Assembly (NCBI RefSeq): GCF_000835495.1
Contig: NW_015622542.1
Location: forward strand, 3,556,485-3,620,484
Direction of reading: 5' to 3'
Source: Cladophialophora immunda
Taxonomy: Eukaryota > Ascomycota > Eurotiomycetes > Chaetothyriales > Herpotrichiellaceae
Length of the DNA stretch: 64,000 nt
Below the pieces are notes generated by a model. The model saw only the letters and a list, made by a program, of their open reading frames with translations, searched no databases and was not told the DNA's origin. Shown here piece after piece: positions 23,144 to 34,222 of the stretch (within the stretch, counting starts at the first letter, position 1; each line of letters starts with the position of its first letter). A program made the position numbers and the translations under genes.

Positions 23144-23166
23144 CCGTGCTGCCGTGCTGCCGTGCG
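23144..23166. repeat. Short tandem repeat, unit CCGTGCTG
   Basis: Nearly three copies of an 8-bp unit (ccgtgctgccgtgctgccgtgc). Confidence 0.8.
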
Positions 23167-24010
23167 CTCCTCGTATTCAACAAACACCTGAGAACGAACC
23201 AGGCTCCCCTCCGCCCCCTTCTTCCGCCCGAATAGTTCGGCGCATGCATTCGTGTTCAATGCGGGGTTTGCAGCGAGACACTACTCGTTCCGGTTGGTGT
23301 GCAATTTCCCTGGTCCTGTGGAAGGAGACAAAAGTGTCGAGGCACAACAAACGTTGTCGTCGTGGACGACTGCGATGGCAGCGGAGCAGGAAAGTCAGTC
23401 CACCCCTGTCTACGCCTGGGGCCTGATTTCGAACTCGCATTTGATCCAGTCCAGCCAAGACCGAGAACGATGGTCTGGGCTCATGGACACCTACAGACCT
23501 TGGACTGGATCTACGACAGTCACTGAGTAGTTGTAGTTAGTGTTTGTCTTTGCCCCTGGACCTGCCCACTCTCACCGACAAAGGTGAGCTCATTGGTAGA
23601 ATCATGGATGGAGCTACTCTAACGGTCCCAGGTTTCGAGAAAACAAAAAAAGAGAAAGATGCAATGCGTGGAATAGAACCCAAGGACCCATCAATAACAT
23701 CCCCATATCAATTTCCTTTGCCCACACACCGCTCGCGTTCTTCCCTTCCATGAAAGAGGAATTACCTCACCTACGCACGGGACCTACATATTAGTCGATT
23801 AGGAGACGAAGGAAAAGGTGCTCCGCAACTGTATACGACGTACGGAGTACTTTACTTGCAATAATGAGCACGGAGCAATGTGCATAAATATGTACATACA
23901 TATATATCTTTGTGCACGGAGAGCAAGTCAGATCTACGCCTTCCCTAGTGTGGGTGGATGTGTAGGTAGGTCCCCTCCAACGAGCATCAGAACCCAGAGG
24001 ATGCTTGGAT

Positions 24011-24037
24011 TCGCACTCGCACTCGCACTCGCACTCG
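24011..24037. repeat. (TCGCAC)n hexanucleotide repeat
   Basis: Four and a half copies of tcgcac in a non-coding stretch. Confidence 0.9.
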
Positions 24038-24402
24038 TCCTTTGCTTCTCGTTTAGACGAAGACAGAAAACGAGTTGGGAGGAGGGGAGGGGAAGGGCGG
24101 GAGGTACATGGGTAGCGGAGATCAGGTCCACTTGCTTCAGTTACAGAAGGGGTCCCTGCGTCCTCGTCGCCGTCTGTCTGTGTATGTAGGTGACACCATG
24201 GATGGATATGAGCACAGAGAGAGGACCGCGCGCTACAGCATCTTTGGTTTTCCTGACCGACCAACGCATCCTGTGTTGTTGGGCGAGCACTCGTGCGAAG
24301 CACACACAAAACATAAGTAGCTATGTACTGTAGCTAGATCCGTTGATCGAGGCGCTCCTTGGCGCTTGGTTGGGGCCCCTCTCCGTCCGTGATGACCACG
24401 TG

Positions 24403-24420
24403 GTGAGTGAGTGAGTGAGT
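24403..24420. repeat. (GTGA)n tetranucleotide repeat
   Basis: Four and a half copies of gtga, followed by short inverted/direct ggtcacggtcg-type sequence. Confidence 0.85.
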
Positions 24421-24803
24421 CGGCGTCACGGTCACGGTCGTGACATTGTTTGCCTTGCCTAACCTAACCACCCAACCCAACTGCGGAGTGTCCCTAGCTA
24501 CATAATAGCTGTGCCGGGTAGGAGCCACAGATGATGGCTCTTGAGATGGAGATGGAGCGGGTGGCTCGGGGATCGAGGAGTCCCAGATGGGCGCCAAAGC
24601 TTGGGAAGATGCATTGCATCAGGATCAGGGGCTCCACAGCCTTGTGCCTGGTGGGGGGGAGGGGGAGAAAAACTGGGATGGCCATCCCCAGGGGCACAAC
24701 GAGGCTCCGGAGCCCCCTTTCCTCCTTCCTTCCCACCCTCCTCCATCCCCTGCCGGCGAGATGTCCGAGAGCCTGGCGCCCAGTGTGGATTTGGGCAAAT
24801 GGG

Positions 24804-24833
24804 CCAGACACCAGACACCAGACACCAGACACT
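24804..24833. repeat. (CCAGACA)n heptanucleotide repeat
   Basis: Four tandem copies of ccagaca. Confidence 0.9.
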
Positions 24834-25263
24834 AGATGGGGCGGATCATGTCTTTTCAACTTTCCTACGTCTCGGTCGCCGTCTTGGCTCAGACAGGACC
24901 ATCGTCCGTCGAGGAGAAGCGGCAACTCGAAGAGACCGGGACGATCAGAATCGGACACGGTACAAACGGTGGGTTGATGATAAAAGAGACCAGGTGAGGT
25001 CCGGGTCTTGCGTCCCACCTCCCTGTACACTCTCTAGTCTGTACAGAAGTCACAGGAGCTCGGCTCCATCGGCTTCGCTCTTCTCTATTATTGGTCTTCT
25101 ATGTACCGAAGACGACCTGACCTTGATAGACATTCATGCGTGTACCATCTAATGTCCTCCCAAAGTCGTTGTTCGTTGCTCGTCAAAACAAACGGCCACC
25201 TAGCTACGCCGTCCAAGATGCACATGCCATCCATGCCACAGGACATCACTCTCAGCCGGACTT

Positions 25264-28200
25264 CTAACCCCACCGATCGTCCCATGTCCCGTGCCTTCTG
25301 GCTGTTGTCCTCCTCGCCACCGTGACCTCAACCTGACCCTGCCCGGGTGCCTGACCCTGGCTTTGTCCGGAACCAGGCCGCGAGCCTGCCACGCTGGTAT
25401 TGCTGTTGGTGTTTCGGCTTTGACTGATACTGCTAGAGTGTGCATGCCTGGCCTCCCTCCTTGCTCTCTGCTCTGACACGGGTGTCGATGTCGCAGGCGT
25501 GCTTCCACCACTGCTTGTTCCTTGGTAAGTTCTTGTAGCCGTCGTCGAACTCGAGTCTTTCTCCGTCGATGCCCTGGCTGACCCAACAATGCTCTCTCGT
25601 GTACTTTGTCGCGACAGCCGATGAGGTCCTACTACACCTGTGGCAGCGGTCGACTGGCGAGGAAGCCTGCTCTTATTCACCGTCATTTCCGTCACAACAC
25701 TAGCAGTGTTCGCCCGTGTGAGGCCGGGCATGACGAATGCTGGGGAATTCTCGCGAACGTATGTTGACCCGTCGCGACTGGCAGGGCGCATCACGCTCGT
25801 ACCATTGACATACACGCCATTGCGCTGCCGGCGCGGTGTCTGTGCGACGGGAGGGTCATACATGTTCATGCTGGCCCGCTCAGAACGGCCTAACTGAGGA
25901 GAGGTGGGCATGCTCATTTGCCGGTCTAGGAGATGGGGTGGCGTCGTCGAGCTGGTGCGGCGTTGGAAGCCTGGATGCTTTCGTCGAGCACCGTTTGTTG
26001 CTTGACTGCCACCCTGCCCACTTTTGATGCTCACATTGTCGGTCTCCTCGCATGATCGAATGAGCTCACTGGCCATGCTGCGGACCAGTACCGCAGAATC
26101 TGAATAAGAAAGCTCTCGAATCACATCGTAAAGACCGTATTGGTCGAGAAGGAAACACCCTTCTTCCGTCGAGTCGCAGATGCTGCCGATGATACGAAGC
26201 AGGTTCAGACGGATCGCGGGCTTGCTGTGACCCAGCTTTTGGCCCAAGGTATCGAACACCTGCGAGCTTCTCGCCATCGAGGCCGCAAGAGGTGGCGATA
26301 GTCGAAGCAACTTCTGAAGAGGCTCTAGAAGGTTTTCAAATGAGGTTGATTTGCTGCTAGTCAGCGCTGCCAGGATCGCAGAAATGAAGTTCTGATTCTC
26401 TAGCAAGTGATCTTCGACCCGGGCGGTTTCTTCCTGAAGCCAGGTGAAGATCGCATCCAAAGCTGTCACTTGCCAGTAGGGATCCGAGAGCAACGAGACA
26501 TAGAAGGCAAGACCCTTGTTCTGCCAAAGCTCACGGCGAGCAGCTCTAGTGGAATGAGCCATATCACAGAGGATTGGTAGTGCAAACTCTTTGACAGGGG
26601 TCTTCTCCTGTTTGACGATTTTGATGAGAATTGGAATGATACCAACGAGCGCTGCATCTTCTTGACGTCGCTTCGATAGCCGGCAAAGGTTGTATATGGT
26701 GTTCAGTATCTGATTTGACATCTCCCTAAAATGCGGCTTGCTCATGCTATTGCTGAGGAGTTCAGATAAAACGTCGATAGCGTTCGAATTGTGAAGTGCA
26801 TCCAACGTGGTCGACAGCATTGACAAGTTCTTGATGAATTTCAGCATCGTGACCTGGTGTGCTGGGGCCATTCTCTTGAGATTCTTCAAGACCCGGTGCA
26901 AGACTGTCCGTTCAGCGACCAGCTCCTTGACATAATTCTCTGCCTGGGAGAAGACGAAGAAGATGCTGGCGATGCGACCTTCGCACAAGTCTGCAAGCTC
27001 TTTCTGGTCTCCAGAATCGGAAGGCTCCATTAGAACCCGGTTCAGCACGAGCGACAGCGGCTCTAAAACCGAGTTCCGAGACAATATTCTGCAGAAATCG
27101 TTCTTTGGAGTCGAGCCTTGCAGCTCAAAGACACTCCAGATACCATTGACTCCAATTAGCACCAATTCACGATCATCGTCATAGTCGTCTTCAAGAAAGT
27201 CAACCAGAACTGTGAGACCCCCAGCGCTGACGAACATCTGGAGAATGAGGGTAGACGTTTGATACATTTGCCGGACGAAAGCTGCAGCTTCAAGCCGTAT
27301 CTCCCGAGGGAATTTCTTCGAGGCGAATTTGTTGATCTTCGGGATCCCTCCGACAAAACACAGGTTCTCCTGGACCTCCTCATCGTTGAAAATGATGGCA
27401 TTGACAATCTTGAGAAGATTGAGGACAATGTCTAGACGCATGCAGTCTTCGAGAATCTCCAAAATCGGCAGGAGACCATGCGCGCTGATGATGACGTTTT
27501 TGGTGTCCGAGAAAAGGTCGAAGAAATTCATCAAGTCCTCGGAGATCTGTAATAATGCATCGTCGTCCTGCATGACTTTCAGCTGACCCACGAGAACCTC
27601 CACATCTGTTCGAAGTCGTGCGTGCTTATCTCGGGCAATGTTGGACTCCAGGTCAACTTCTGGGAGGCCTTCTTCGAGTTGTGCGAAAGGGTCGTCCTCG
27701 TCTTCAGCATCCGGAAGCCATGATAGATTTGATATCTTCGAGTTTAGCATTAGCTCCGAGCCATCTTCGCTCTCGGCTCGCTCGAATACTGCAGGAGTCT
27801 GTGCAAAGACGTCGGAAAAGTCCTCATCTTGCTCGCTCTCGGCAAAGCGTTGAATCTCGATAGAAGATCGTGTCCTTCGCATAGACAGTTTGTTTCTGGG
27901 AGCCGGATGCCTCTTGAGACTACCACCCGACTGGGGCGGTCTCATACTCTGCATTAGATCGGTTACGCTGGGCGAATCCAGGATTTTTGAAGGTGCCTCG
28001 CTCTGCAACCGCATCAACCCAAGCTTAGTATCCAAAGCGAGTTCATTCCCTTGGACGATGTCGGAGAAATCTTCGACAGAACTCTCGCGATAACGACGTG
28101 TTGGAGGTTCATCATGTTGCACTTTTGGCTGCGGTGGTTTGCTTTTGGAAAGATTGGTTGTCTGGCGAGCGGAAGGTAAAGAAGCTTTGCGAGGCATTGG

Positions 28201-29694
28201 CGCAGGCTTTGCCTTTGGCTTAAGAGGCACTTCAGACTTGTGCCTTGCGTGACGAACCTCTGGCCTCTTTGCCGGGGCAGTGGTTGCAAGTCGGACAGTC
28301 TTGTTCGCGTCCGCTTCAGCAGGCGGAGGCGCCTTTAGAGTCGAATCCTTATCCTCTATTCCTTCGTTTTCTTTTCCCAATGCACTCTCCATCGAGGCAA
28401 AGGCCTTTAATCTTTCCGAAGACAACATGCCCCCAAAGTTATCGTGAGGTCTTAGATGCGGCAATTGAAAAGTGCTTGGAGAAATGGCCGTCGCGAAGTC
28501 ATCGTCCCAGTTGTCTTCATCTTCAAGGGAGCGGAACCTGGTTGTGTTATCGTCCTTATTGAGGAGGGGGATAGGGGATTTGGTCTGAGATTTGGTTGGA
28601 CGAAGCATGTCTTTTGCCACAGGTACTGGACTGGCCGTCGAAGCATTTGAATTCTTTCTTATCGAGCTGCTGTTCGGAGAATCTTTAAGCGCTTCGTTCC
28701 ATTCTTGGACACTCTTTATCGCCTCGTCGTATTCAGTGGAATTCTTCGGCCTGTCCGAATTGGTCCTTCTCGCATTCACTATCCACGGATGTTTTAATAG
28801 CTTCTTGGCCGAGACCCTCAGATTTGGGTCTTTTTGAAAACATTGCATTAAGAAGTCCAGCACAGCGGGTGACGCGCCTTGCGGCAGGGGAGGATGGTCA
28901 TCATTCACGATGCGGAACAGAGCAGGCATCGGTTGGAGGTTGTGATATGGCGGTTTCCCGTCGAGCAATTCGATTACTGTGCAACCCAGACTCCATATAT
29001 CCGAAGCGGTTGTTGCGCCTGTCAACTCGATCACTTCGGGGGCCATCCAATAGGGGGTTCCAACGACGCTGGACTCATGTAGTCCTGTGGTGCGGCTTGC
29101 CACCCCAAAATCTGCAAGTTTGACCAGTCCTTGCTTGGTGGTGAGAATGTTGGCGCCCTTGATATCGCGGTGTATGACGCCCTGATCGTGCAGGTAGACC
29201 AAGCCTTGGAGCACCTGGGACATATAGAGCGCCACCAGATTCTCAGGGAACCGACCAAAATTCTTGGAGATCGAATGCAGAGACCCGTTCTCACAATATT
29301 CGAGGACGATGTTGAGGGTTTCGGGGGTCTTGACGAATCCGTTATATTTGACAATATTGGGGTGGTCAAGATTCTTCAGCAGGTCAATCTCCAGCATGAT
29401 GACCCTCAATTCGCTTTTGGGTAAATCCGCGAGCTTGATCTGCTTGACAGCAACAGTCTCTCCCGTGCCCCAGTTCAATGCCCGGTAAACAGAGCCGAAG
29501 GCACCTTTACCCAGGCAATCTCCCAGTTGGTAGTCTTTCAGCTCGGCCACATCCTGCGCCTTGGTCTTCTCTTTCTCCTCTCTCTTGGTCGGGCTGGATG
29601 GAGGCTTGGGCGTTCTGGTGACCTTAAGGCCCAAGCCATCGACTGCTCTAGTAGTAGGGACATCTTCTGGAGGGTCGGCGGTGCGAGCAGGCAT
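25264..29694 (-). CDS. sepH: Septation initiation network protein kinase, SepH/Cdc7 type
   Basis: Ser/Thr kinase of the septation initiation network, acting at the spindle pole body to trigger actin ring formation and septation. 1,476 aa in one exon (A. nidulans SepH is ~1,350 aa). The kinase domain lies near the N-terminus (about 54-305): glycine loop GKGAFGSVYRA, Lys in VAVKQIK, HRDIKGANIL catalytic loop, DFGVA, and activation segment GTPYWMAPEV, all intact and typical of the STE/Cdc7-Sid1 group. A long Ser/Pro-rich linker (about 310-640) carries many basic-Pro phosphorylation-like sites. Residues about 700-1230 are helical, armadillo/HEAT-like repeats (for example LLPILEILEDCMRLDIVLNL), as in Cdc7/SepH. 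The final ~240 residues are disordered, Arg/Ser/Thr-rich, ending in GTWDDRWG. The ATG at 29694 is followed by a Pro/Thr-rich leader before the kinase. Confidence 0.95.
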   Translation of the reverse strand: MPARTADPPEDVPTTRAVDGLGLKVTRTPKPPSSPTKREEKEKTKAQDVAELKDYQLGDCLGKGAFGSVYRALNWGTGETVAVKQIKLADLPKSELRVIMLEIDLLKNLDHPNIVKYNGFVKTPETLNIVLEYCENGSLHSISKNFGRFPENLVALYMSQVLQGLVYLHDQGVIHRDIKGANILTTKQGLVKLADFGVASRTTGLHESSVVGTPYWMAPEVIELTGATTASDIWSLGCTVIELLDGKPPYHNLQPMPALFRIVNDDHPPLPQGASPAVLDFLMQCFQKDPNLRVSAKKLLKHPWIVNARRTNSDRPKNSTEYDEAIKSVQEWNEALKDSPNSSSIRKNSNASTASPVPVAKDMLRPTKSQTKSPIPLLNKDDNTTRFRSLEDEDNWDDDFATAISPSTFQLPHLRPHDNFGGMLSSERLKAFASMESALGKENEGIEDKDSTLKAPPPAEADANKTVRLATTAPAKRPEVRHARHKSEVPLKPKAKPAPMPRKASLPSARQTTNLSKSKPPQPKVQHDEPPTRRYRESSVEDFSDIVQGNELALDTKLGLMRLQSEAPSKILDSPSVTDLMQSMRPPQSGGSLKRHPAPRNKLSMRRTRSSIEIQRFAESEQDEDFSDVFAQTPAVFERAESEDGSELMLNSKISNLSWLPDAEDEDDPFAQLEEGLPEVDLESNIARDKHARLRTDVEVLVGQLKVMQDDDALLQISEDLMNFFDLFSDTKNVIISAHGLLPILEILEDCMRLDIVLNLLKIVNAIIFNDEEVQENLCFVGGIPKINKFASKKFPREIRLEAAAFVRQMYQTSTLILQMFVSAGGLTVLVDFLEDDYDDDRELVLIGVNGIWSVFELQGSTPKNDFCRILSRNSVLEPLSLVLNRVLMEPSDSGDQKELADLCEGRIASIFFVFSQAENYVKELVAERTVLHRVLKNLKRMAPAHQVTMLKFIKNLSMLSTTLDALHNSNAIDVLSELLSNSMSKPHFREMSNQILNTIYNLCRLSKRRQEDAALVGIIPILIKIVKQEKTPVKEFALPILCDMAHSTRAARRELWQNKGLAFYVSLLSDPYWQVTALDAIFTWLQEETARVEDHLLENQNFISAILAALTSSKSTSFENLLEPLQKLLRLSPPLAASMARSSQVFDTLGQKLGHSKPAIRLNLLRIIGSICDSTEEGCFLLDQYGLYDVIRELSYSDSAVLVRSMASELIRSCEETDNVSIKSGQGGSQATNGARRKHPGFQRRTSSTTPPHLLDRQMSMPTSPQLGRSERASMNMYDPPVAQTPRRQRNGVYVNGTSVMRPASRDGSTYVRENSPAFVMPGLTRANTASVVTEMTVNKSRLPRQSTAATGVVGPHRLSRQSTRESIVGSARASTEKDSSSTTATRTYQGTSSGGSTPATSTPVSEQRARREARHAHSSSISQSRNTNSNTSVAGSRPGSGQSQGQAPGQGQVEVTVARRTTARRHGTWDDRWG

Positions 29695-30463
29695 CTTGAT
29701 ATCGAGGGGAATAAGACAAGAAGGGAGAAGCTAAAAGGGCAAGGCGGCCTTGCCCTCTCGCATTGTCCGTTGGTCCAACTGCAGTCTGGTTGGCGAGAAT
29801 AAGTGATTGGTAGCTGGGAGAGCGGCCAACGCAGGATGCCAGACGATGGTTTTGGACTGCAACTTGCGGCTGCGGCATCAAGGGTGGTCTAAGGATTGCC
29901 GGTGGCTCGTCCTGCGGAGTGATACTCTGGGAACGGCTCTGTCACGGACACGATCGTGGTCAGTCACCATAGAACGTTGAAATGAAGACATTGAGCATCA
30001 AACAAACAGGTCAATCAGTGCGGAAGGCACGAGATTGGATTGGGCTGCCAGATGAGGTCGGCCAACTAGCCCTCGCTTGCGACTTGTGTTGCAGGTTGCA
30101 GGGCGATCCGCGGCCGCTAACGACCCTATCGTACCGAGACCTCCACTCTGCGTTCAGGGACGCGTCAATTGTAATCGCTGCACGCGACTTTCTTCCCAAG
30201 GTACCCGCCTCGTCTATCTAGGTACAGCACTGAACATCCTCCGAGTGGCGGTCACTGTTGCTGTATGCGAGTCTTCTCTGCAGTCATCTCTGACCGCTGA
30301 TCTGATGGTCATTGCCTGAGTGGGCTGTCTACTGCTACATCATGAGTTGAGGAGAGAAGATCCCCCGTTACCGCTTCACCAACAAGTTACAGATCGCCAT
30401 GTGGCGCAAACTGCCAGCACACACCACCGTCCATAACTGTCAAACCGATCAAGACATGCCTCC
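29695..30463. promoter_or_regulatory. sepH upstream region and acyltransferase 3' flank
   Basis: 769 bp upstream of the sepH start on the minus strand. Only short open frames; no element recognised. Confidence 0.45.
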
Positions 30464-31799
30464 CTATCCGAACAGTCGGTCCATGATGCTAAATTTGTCC
30501 ACAACCGGATGTCTGACTCCGCCCAACCCAGCAGCCAGAATACCCTTGGCTGCATATCGAAGGGAATAACTCAAGAAACAGACAACCCAAACGTATCCGA
30601 CCGCTCTAGTTTTCCCTGCACAACGTCAAATCTGGCTCCTGCACCTGACACAAAGTGGACGCAGACACTTACATGTGTCCTTTAAGGCCGCCTTCTTGCC
30701 AAAATATATGACGAGGTCTTCGAACATGATTGCGACTGGCTGGATCATGAAGAAATAGAACTGGCACCAACCAAGGGAAGAATACGCGCAATTGAGTGCA
30801 CCCGCATGATGAATAAGAGCTGACACGAAGAAAGCGTTGTATAGCTGTAAATACCGTGAGGCTAGAGTACCGGTCTTGACCCTCAACACTTGCAGAAGAG
30901 GCTTGTTTACACTCTCAAATATCCGGCGAAGGAGTTGGTGCCTCGGGAACTGATAAGACGGAGTCGGTAGTTCGACCTGGGGATCTCACTCACCAACAAC
31001 AACCCCATATGTTCCTTACTGTGTAACCCCTTTTGACGAATGAACCGTAGATCGGAGGCCACGATTGAGGCGTATAGAGCCCAGAACCGACAGCGACCGC
31101 CGCTCCAAGGTAATAGCTGAAGGCCATTGTAAATCCACTGTGGAAGGCAGAAGACCATCCAAGGAGAATCTGTTGCCAGAGTGGTAAGGCGAAGGGATCG
31201 GAAACGGAAGCGGTCCTATCTCCCCAAGGAAGCCGACGCATACACCACCCGTTGATATCCATGTAGAGGAAGGAGTAGAAGGCTCTGGCAACCTGCTCTA
31301 GGACGAATCGACTGCTTCAATTAGAGGGGTTGAGATATCAAGATGTGGTTCTGCACCTGCGAGAGATATGTCTGGGGACTTGGTCAACATTCTTGACGCG
31401 CCAATTCCAACCAATTCCACGCATGGTTGTGAAGAGTTGTAAACTCCAGCGGAACTTTTGCCAGGTGGTCATCTTTTCTATGTCCTCTTCGGTCTCCGTT
31501 GTACCATCCGATTTTACTCGGCGGAACGCCTGCTCGGCATTATGCAACACTCCAACATCGATGCATCTGAGCAAGATCAAGCAGACATTGATGGCATTTA
31601 GATAGTCCTCTTCAGGCCTTCCAGCGGTGTGCTGTCGCAGGTTCCAAAGTATCCAAAGGATCAGAGGTATGGGCATTATCTGGCGAAATCGCCCGGGTGG
31701 AAACAACAAGGTAGTCATGCCAATGACTCCTGCGCCGAACACGCTTCGGCCGCCAGGTTGGAAGGGGCGATCTGGGGGAGGAAACCATTTTGGATCCAT
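30464..31799 (-). CDS. Wax-synthase-domain (MBOAT-like) membrane acyltransferase
   Basis: Multi-pass membrane O-acyltransferase of the fungal wax-synthase-like group, which includes acetyltransferases of terpenoid pathways. Exons are 31357-31799, 30994-31311, 30673-30941 and 30464-30615. All are in phase with GT-AG introns, giving 393 aa. Recognisable blocks are RGIGWNW (about 135-141), a LPLWQQILLGWSSAFHSGF stretch, WPPIYGSF, the split-codon WHQLLRRIFE, and the putative catalytic histidine in SALIHHAGAL. The C-terminus has further hydrophobic helices and ends MDRLFG. The ATG at 31799 is the first Met; the frame stays open upstream through a hydrophobic stretch starting at a GTG, so a further 5' exon is possible. 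The acceptor substrate cannot be inferred: no terpene cyclase, PKS or P450 is visible nearby, so I do not call a biosynthetic cluster. Confidence 0.85.
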
Positions 31800-32676
31800 T
31801 ACTGAGACCAAGATACAGAAAGACGCAGAAGAGCAAGGAGATAATAAGGAAAGGGCCAAAGAGACCTGACTTAGCTGACAGGAGGTTACACAAACAAAGG
31901 AAGAGAGAGACACGATTGATCTTTAAGCGAGCAGAATGCGAATACGACGTAATCTTTGGCGCAAGTCGGCTTGCCAGATGTTGGCATAGGCGCAGGCATC
32001 AGTTTGTCTCTGTCTTTGCCATCGAGAACATTGGCAGAACTAGTGACGGCGGGTATTCAACAGTAACGATACAAGGGTCCTCGGGCAAGAATAAACGCAA
32101 GAGACACCACAGACCAAAGTTTGGGAGACGTGATTCTCAAACAGATCTGTGTGCCAAGTCTTCCGTACTGCGTGGTTGACGCAAGGACGCCTCTGGTGCC
32201 TAAGTCCTCACTAGGTATGGCGCCCACGGGTGCCTATGGCGACTCCAGAGCCTGGTGAGCTTGAAGGGATAACCCTAGCGCCTGCCCTCCCCCCCTCCCC
32301 CCCCAGCCACTCGCTTAGGGATTGCGACGCCTCGTTCAGTCTGCCTCACTCCAAACTGACTGGCAGCCACCGCAGCCAACGATACTGGCGGGAGACTGCC
32401 TTCTCCGCGCATCCCTTCCCCCCCGGATACTCGCTGACTAGCTCGCCCAAAGCATTCCGCTCACTCCTTTCTCTTTTATCACCACGAAGGATACTTGCGT
32501 GCTCGCAAAACAATCCATCTCAAATCCACTGTACCACTTGTCCATCTCATCCAATTCTCCACTCATTTTCCATTGTTTGTCGCTTCTCGTCTCTTCATTG
32601 TTGTTCATTCCGACTCTCCTCTCCATCTTGACATTACCTTACCTCTACAACTGCTGCACATTTGGTTACGACAATT
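31800..32676. promoter_or_regulatory. Divergent intergenic region
   Basis: 877 bp between divergent starts. It contains C-rich tracts at about 32287-32304 and a long CT-rich stretch (about 32460-32640) that looks like a fungal 5' leader for the plus-strand gene. Confidence 0.5.
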
Positions 32677-34222
32677 ATGGGTTTGCCGTGAGTTTGTCCT
32701 TGATTTTTATCCAACCCCCACCCCTTTGGCATCTGGCCGCGGCGCGCGCACGCGCAGTGTCAGCATCATCGTCTTTCCATATCCATCGCCGGCAAGCGCA
32801 TTTGCTAACAAACATGCTTTCTTTAGTATGTTCCAAGAGCCTGACGAGGTTGCCGCGGAGCAACCTGCGGCAAAACTCGATCAGCTTGCAGCCGCAGGAC
32901 GATCGAGTATCCGGCGCGAGTCCACCGTCCGTCCGGGTCGATTTGCCGCTCATCGTCGCGCTGCCATTGAACGAGTACGAGAAGAGGTAGAAAGACGACG
33001 CCGCCGTGAAGCCGAGGAAGCAAACAACTCCTCTTCTCAATCACAATCTCAACGGGAGCCGCCCCGAGACACCCAGGATCCAGATGAGGCCACGGCGCAG
33101 TACATTTACGCGGTCAGTGCGAGTCCTCCACCAATTCAAGTAAGGACAGTCGAATGGCCGCTTGCCAGAAGGGCTAGCACCGAGTCAGAAGCCCGGGGTG
33201 ATATGGACATGGCACCCTTGAGCCGACCGCCTGTCGCGCCCAGCGGCAGAGCACCAGACGAACTCACAACGGCTTTCATCTTCGACTCTCTTGTGCCCGA
33301 GCCTCAGGAGGCAGATCCTCCACGCCTTCAACGCCGGTTAAGAGAGTCCGGCCTGAGATACGAAGTGGTTGCGGCGCCCCAGCCTGAGTCAGAACCGCTC
33401 CTGCGGCCTCGGTTTTCTGATGCTCGCTCTACAAGAGTCGCCAGCCCGTCCGGAAGCAGAAGACCACTCTGGTCGTTCTCAGTTCATCGGCCCATGTTTG
33501 CCGATACCGAGGACGAGGAAAACGACAACCGTTATCGCGCTACTTCACAGTCTCGGAGATTGGAGCGAAGTCCTGGAGACACAGCGACCAGCATTCCTCC
33601 TCCTCATCCCCCAGAAATGCTCGAAGCTGCGTATCCGCCTTTGCGACGTGTCAATCATATCTCGCCCCGCCCTCCGAGCGAGTCGAGACCCAGGGTTGAT
33701 GGACTTGGCGACCGGTTGCGTAGTCCCAGCCCAATATCTGATGGGCCTGTGGAGGAGAACTGGGGAACTCTTTTGGATACGATGGAAACGAGCCACTCAA
33801 GTACAGCGACTTCGTTTTTATCGTCGCGGTCGAACTCCAGAAGTGGCTCGAACCAATCGTCTCAGGCAACGACTACCGCAACCAGCTTTGGCGAGATAGG
33901 CGGGGATGATTCGTGCGACCTGGATCTTCCCTCTGGCATCACTGAAGAGGATGTCCGGGAAATCCGCGCGCGACATGGGAGGTTACGACGGGACCCTTCT
34001 GCTCGTCTTCGAAGACGTGAAGCGCGGAACTTGTTCGAGTTGTCGAGCCAGAACGACCCTTCGAGGATAAACGAGAGGGTTCTTGAATTGGAAATGCTCG
34101 GAGTTATTCTTGATCGGATGCAGAGGAGAGAAGAGATCCCAGATGACTTATGGGCCGCCGTTGGTCTGTCGCCAGATATTGTGAGAGGGACTCCCTTTGA
34201 TCTTGCCAGGCAATATGCTTGA
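32677..34222 (+). CDS. Arg/Ser-rich hypothetical protein
   Basis: 468 aa, not recognised. Two exons: a tiny first exon 32677-32687 (encoding MGLP) and 32827-34222. They are separated by a 139-bp intron with GTGAGT donor, gctaac branch site and ctttctttag acceptor, joining in frame just before MFQEPDEV. If that intron is not used, translation could start at the ATG at 32828 with almost the same product. Residues about 40-75 form a very basic helix (RRAAIERVREEVERRRRREAEE). The middle is Ser/Pro/Arg-rich and disordered. The C-terminal ~110 residues look folded and helical (ITEEDVREIRARHGRLRRD, INERVLELEMLGVILDRMQR, DDLWAAVGLSPDIVRGTPFD). No catalytic motif or membrane segment was seen. Confidence 0.75.

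Larger units (their letters stand above)
21174..25263. other. 4.1-kb gene desert between convergent genes, rich in tandem repeats
   Basis: No coding gene can be supported here. The longest frames (for example 24541-25152 plus, 24494-25030 minus, 22437-22859 minus) overlap each other on opposite strands and have no family motifs. The stretch holds at least six short tandem repeats, listed separately. Both flanking genes end here, so it is not an obvious promoter region. It could hold a non-coding RNA, long 3' UTRs or decayed sequence. Confidence 0.55.

Noticed and set aside
24494..25152. Long open frames on both strands (178 and 203 codons)
   Set aside because: They overlap each other antisense in GC-rich, repeat-bearing DNA; neither has recognisable domains.
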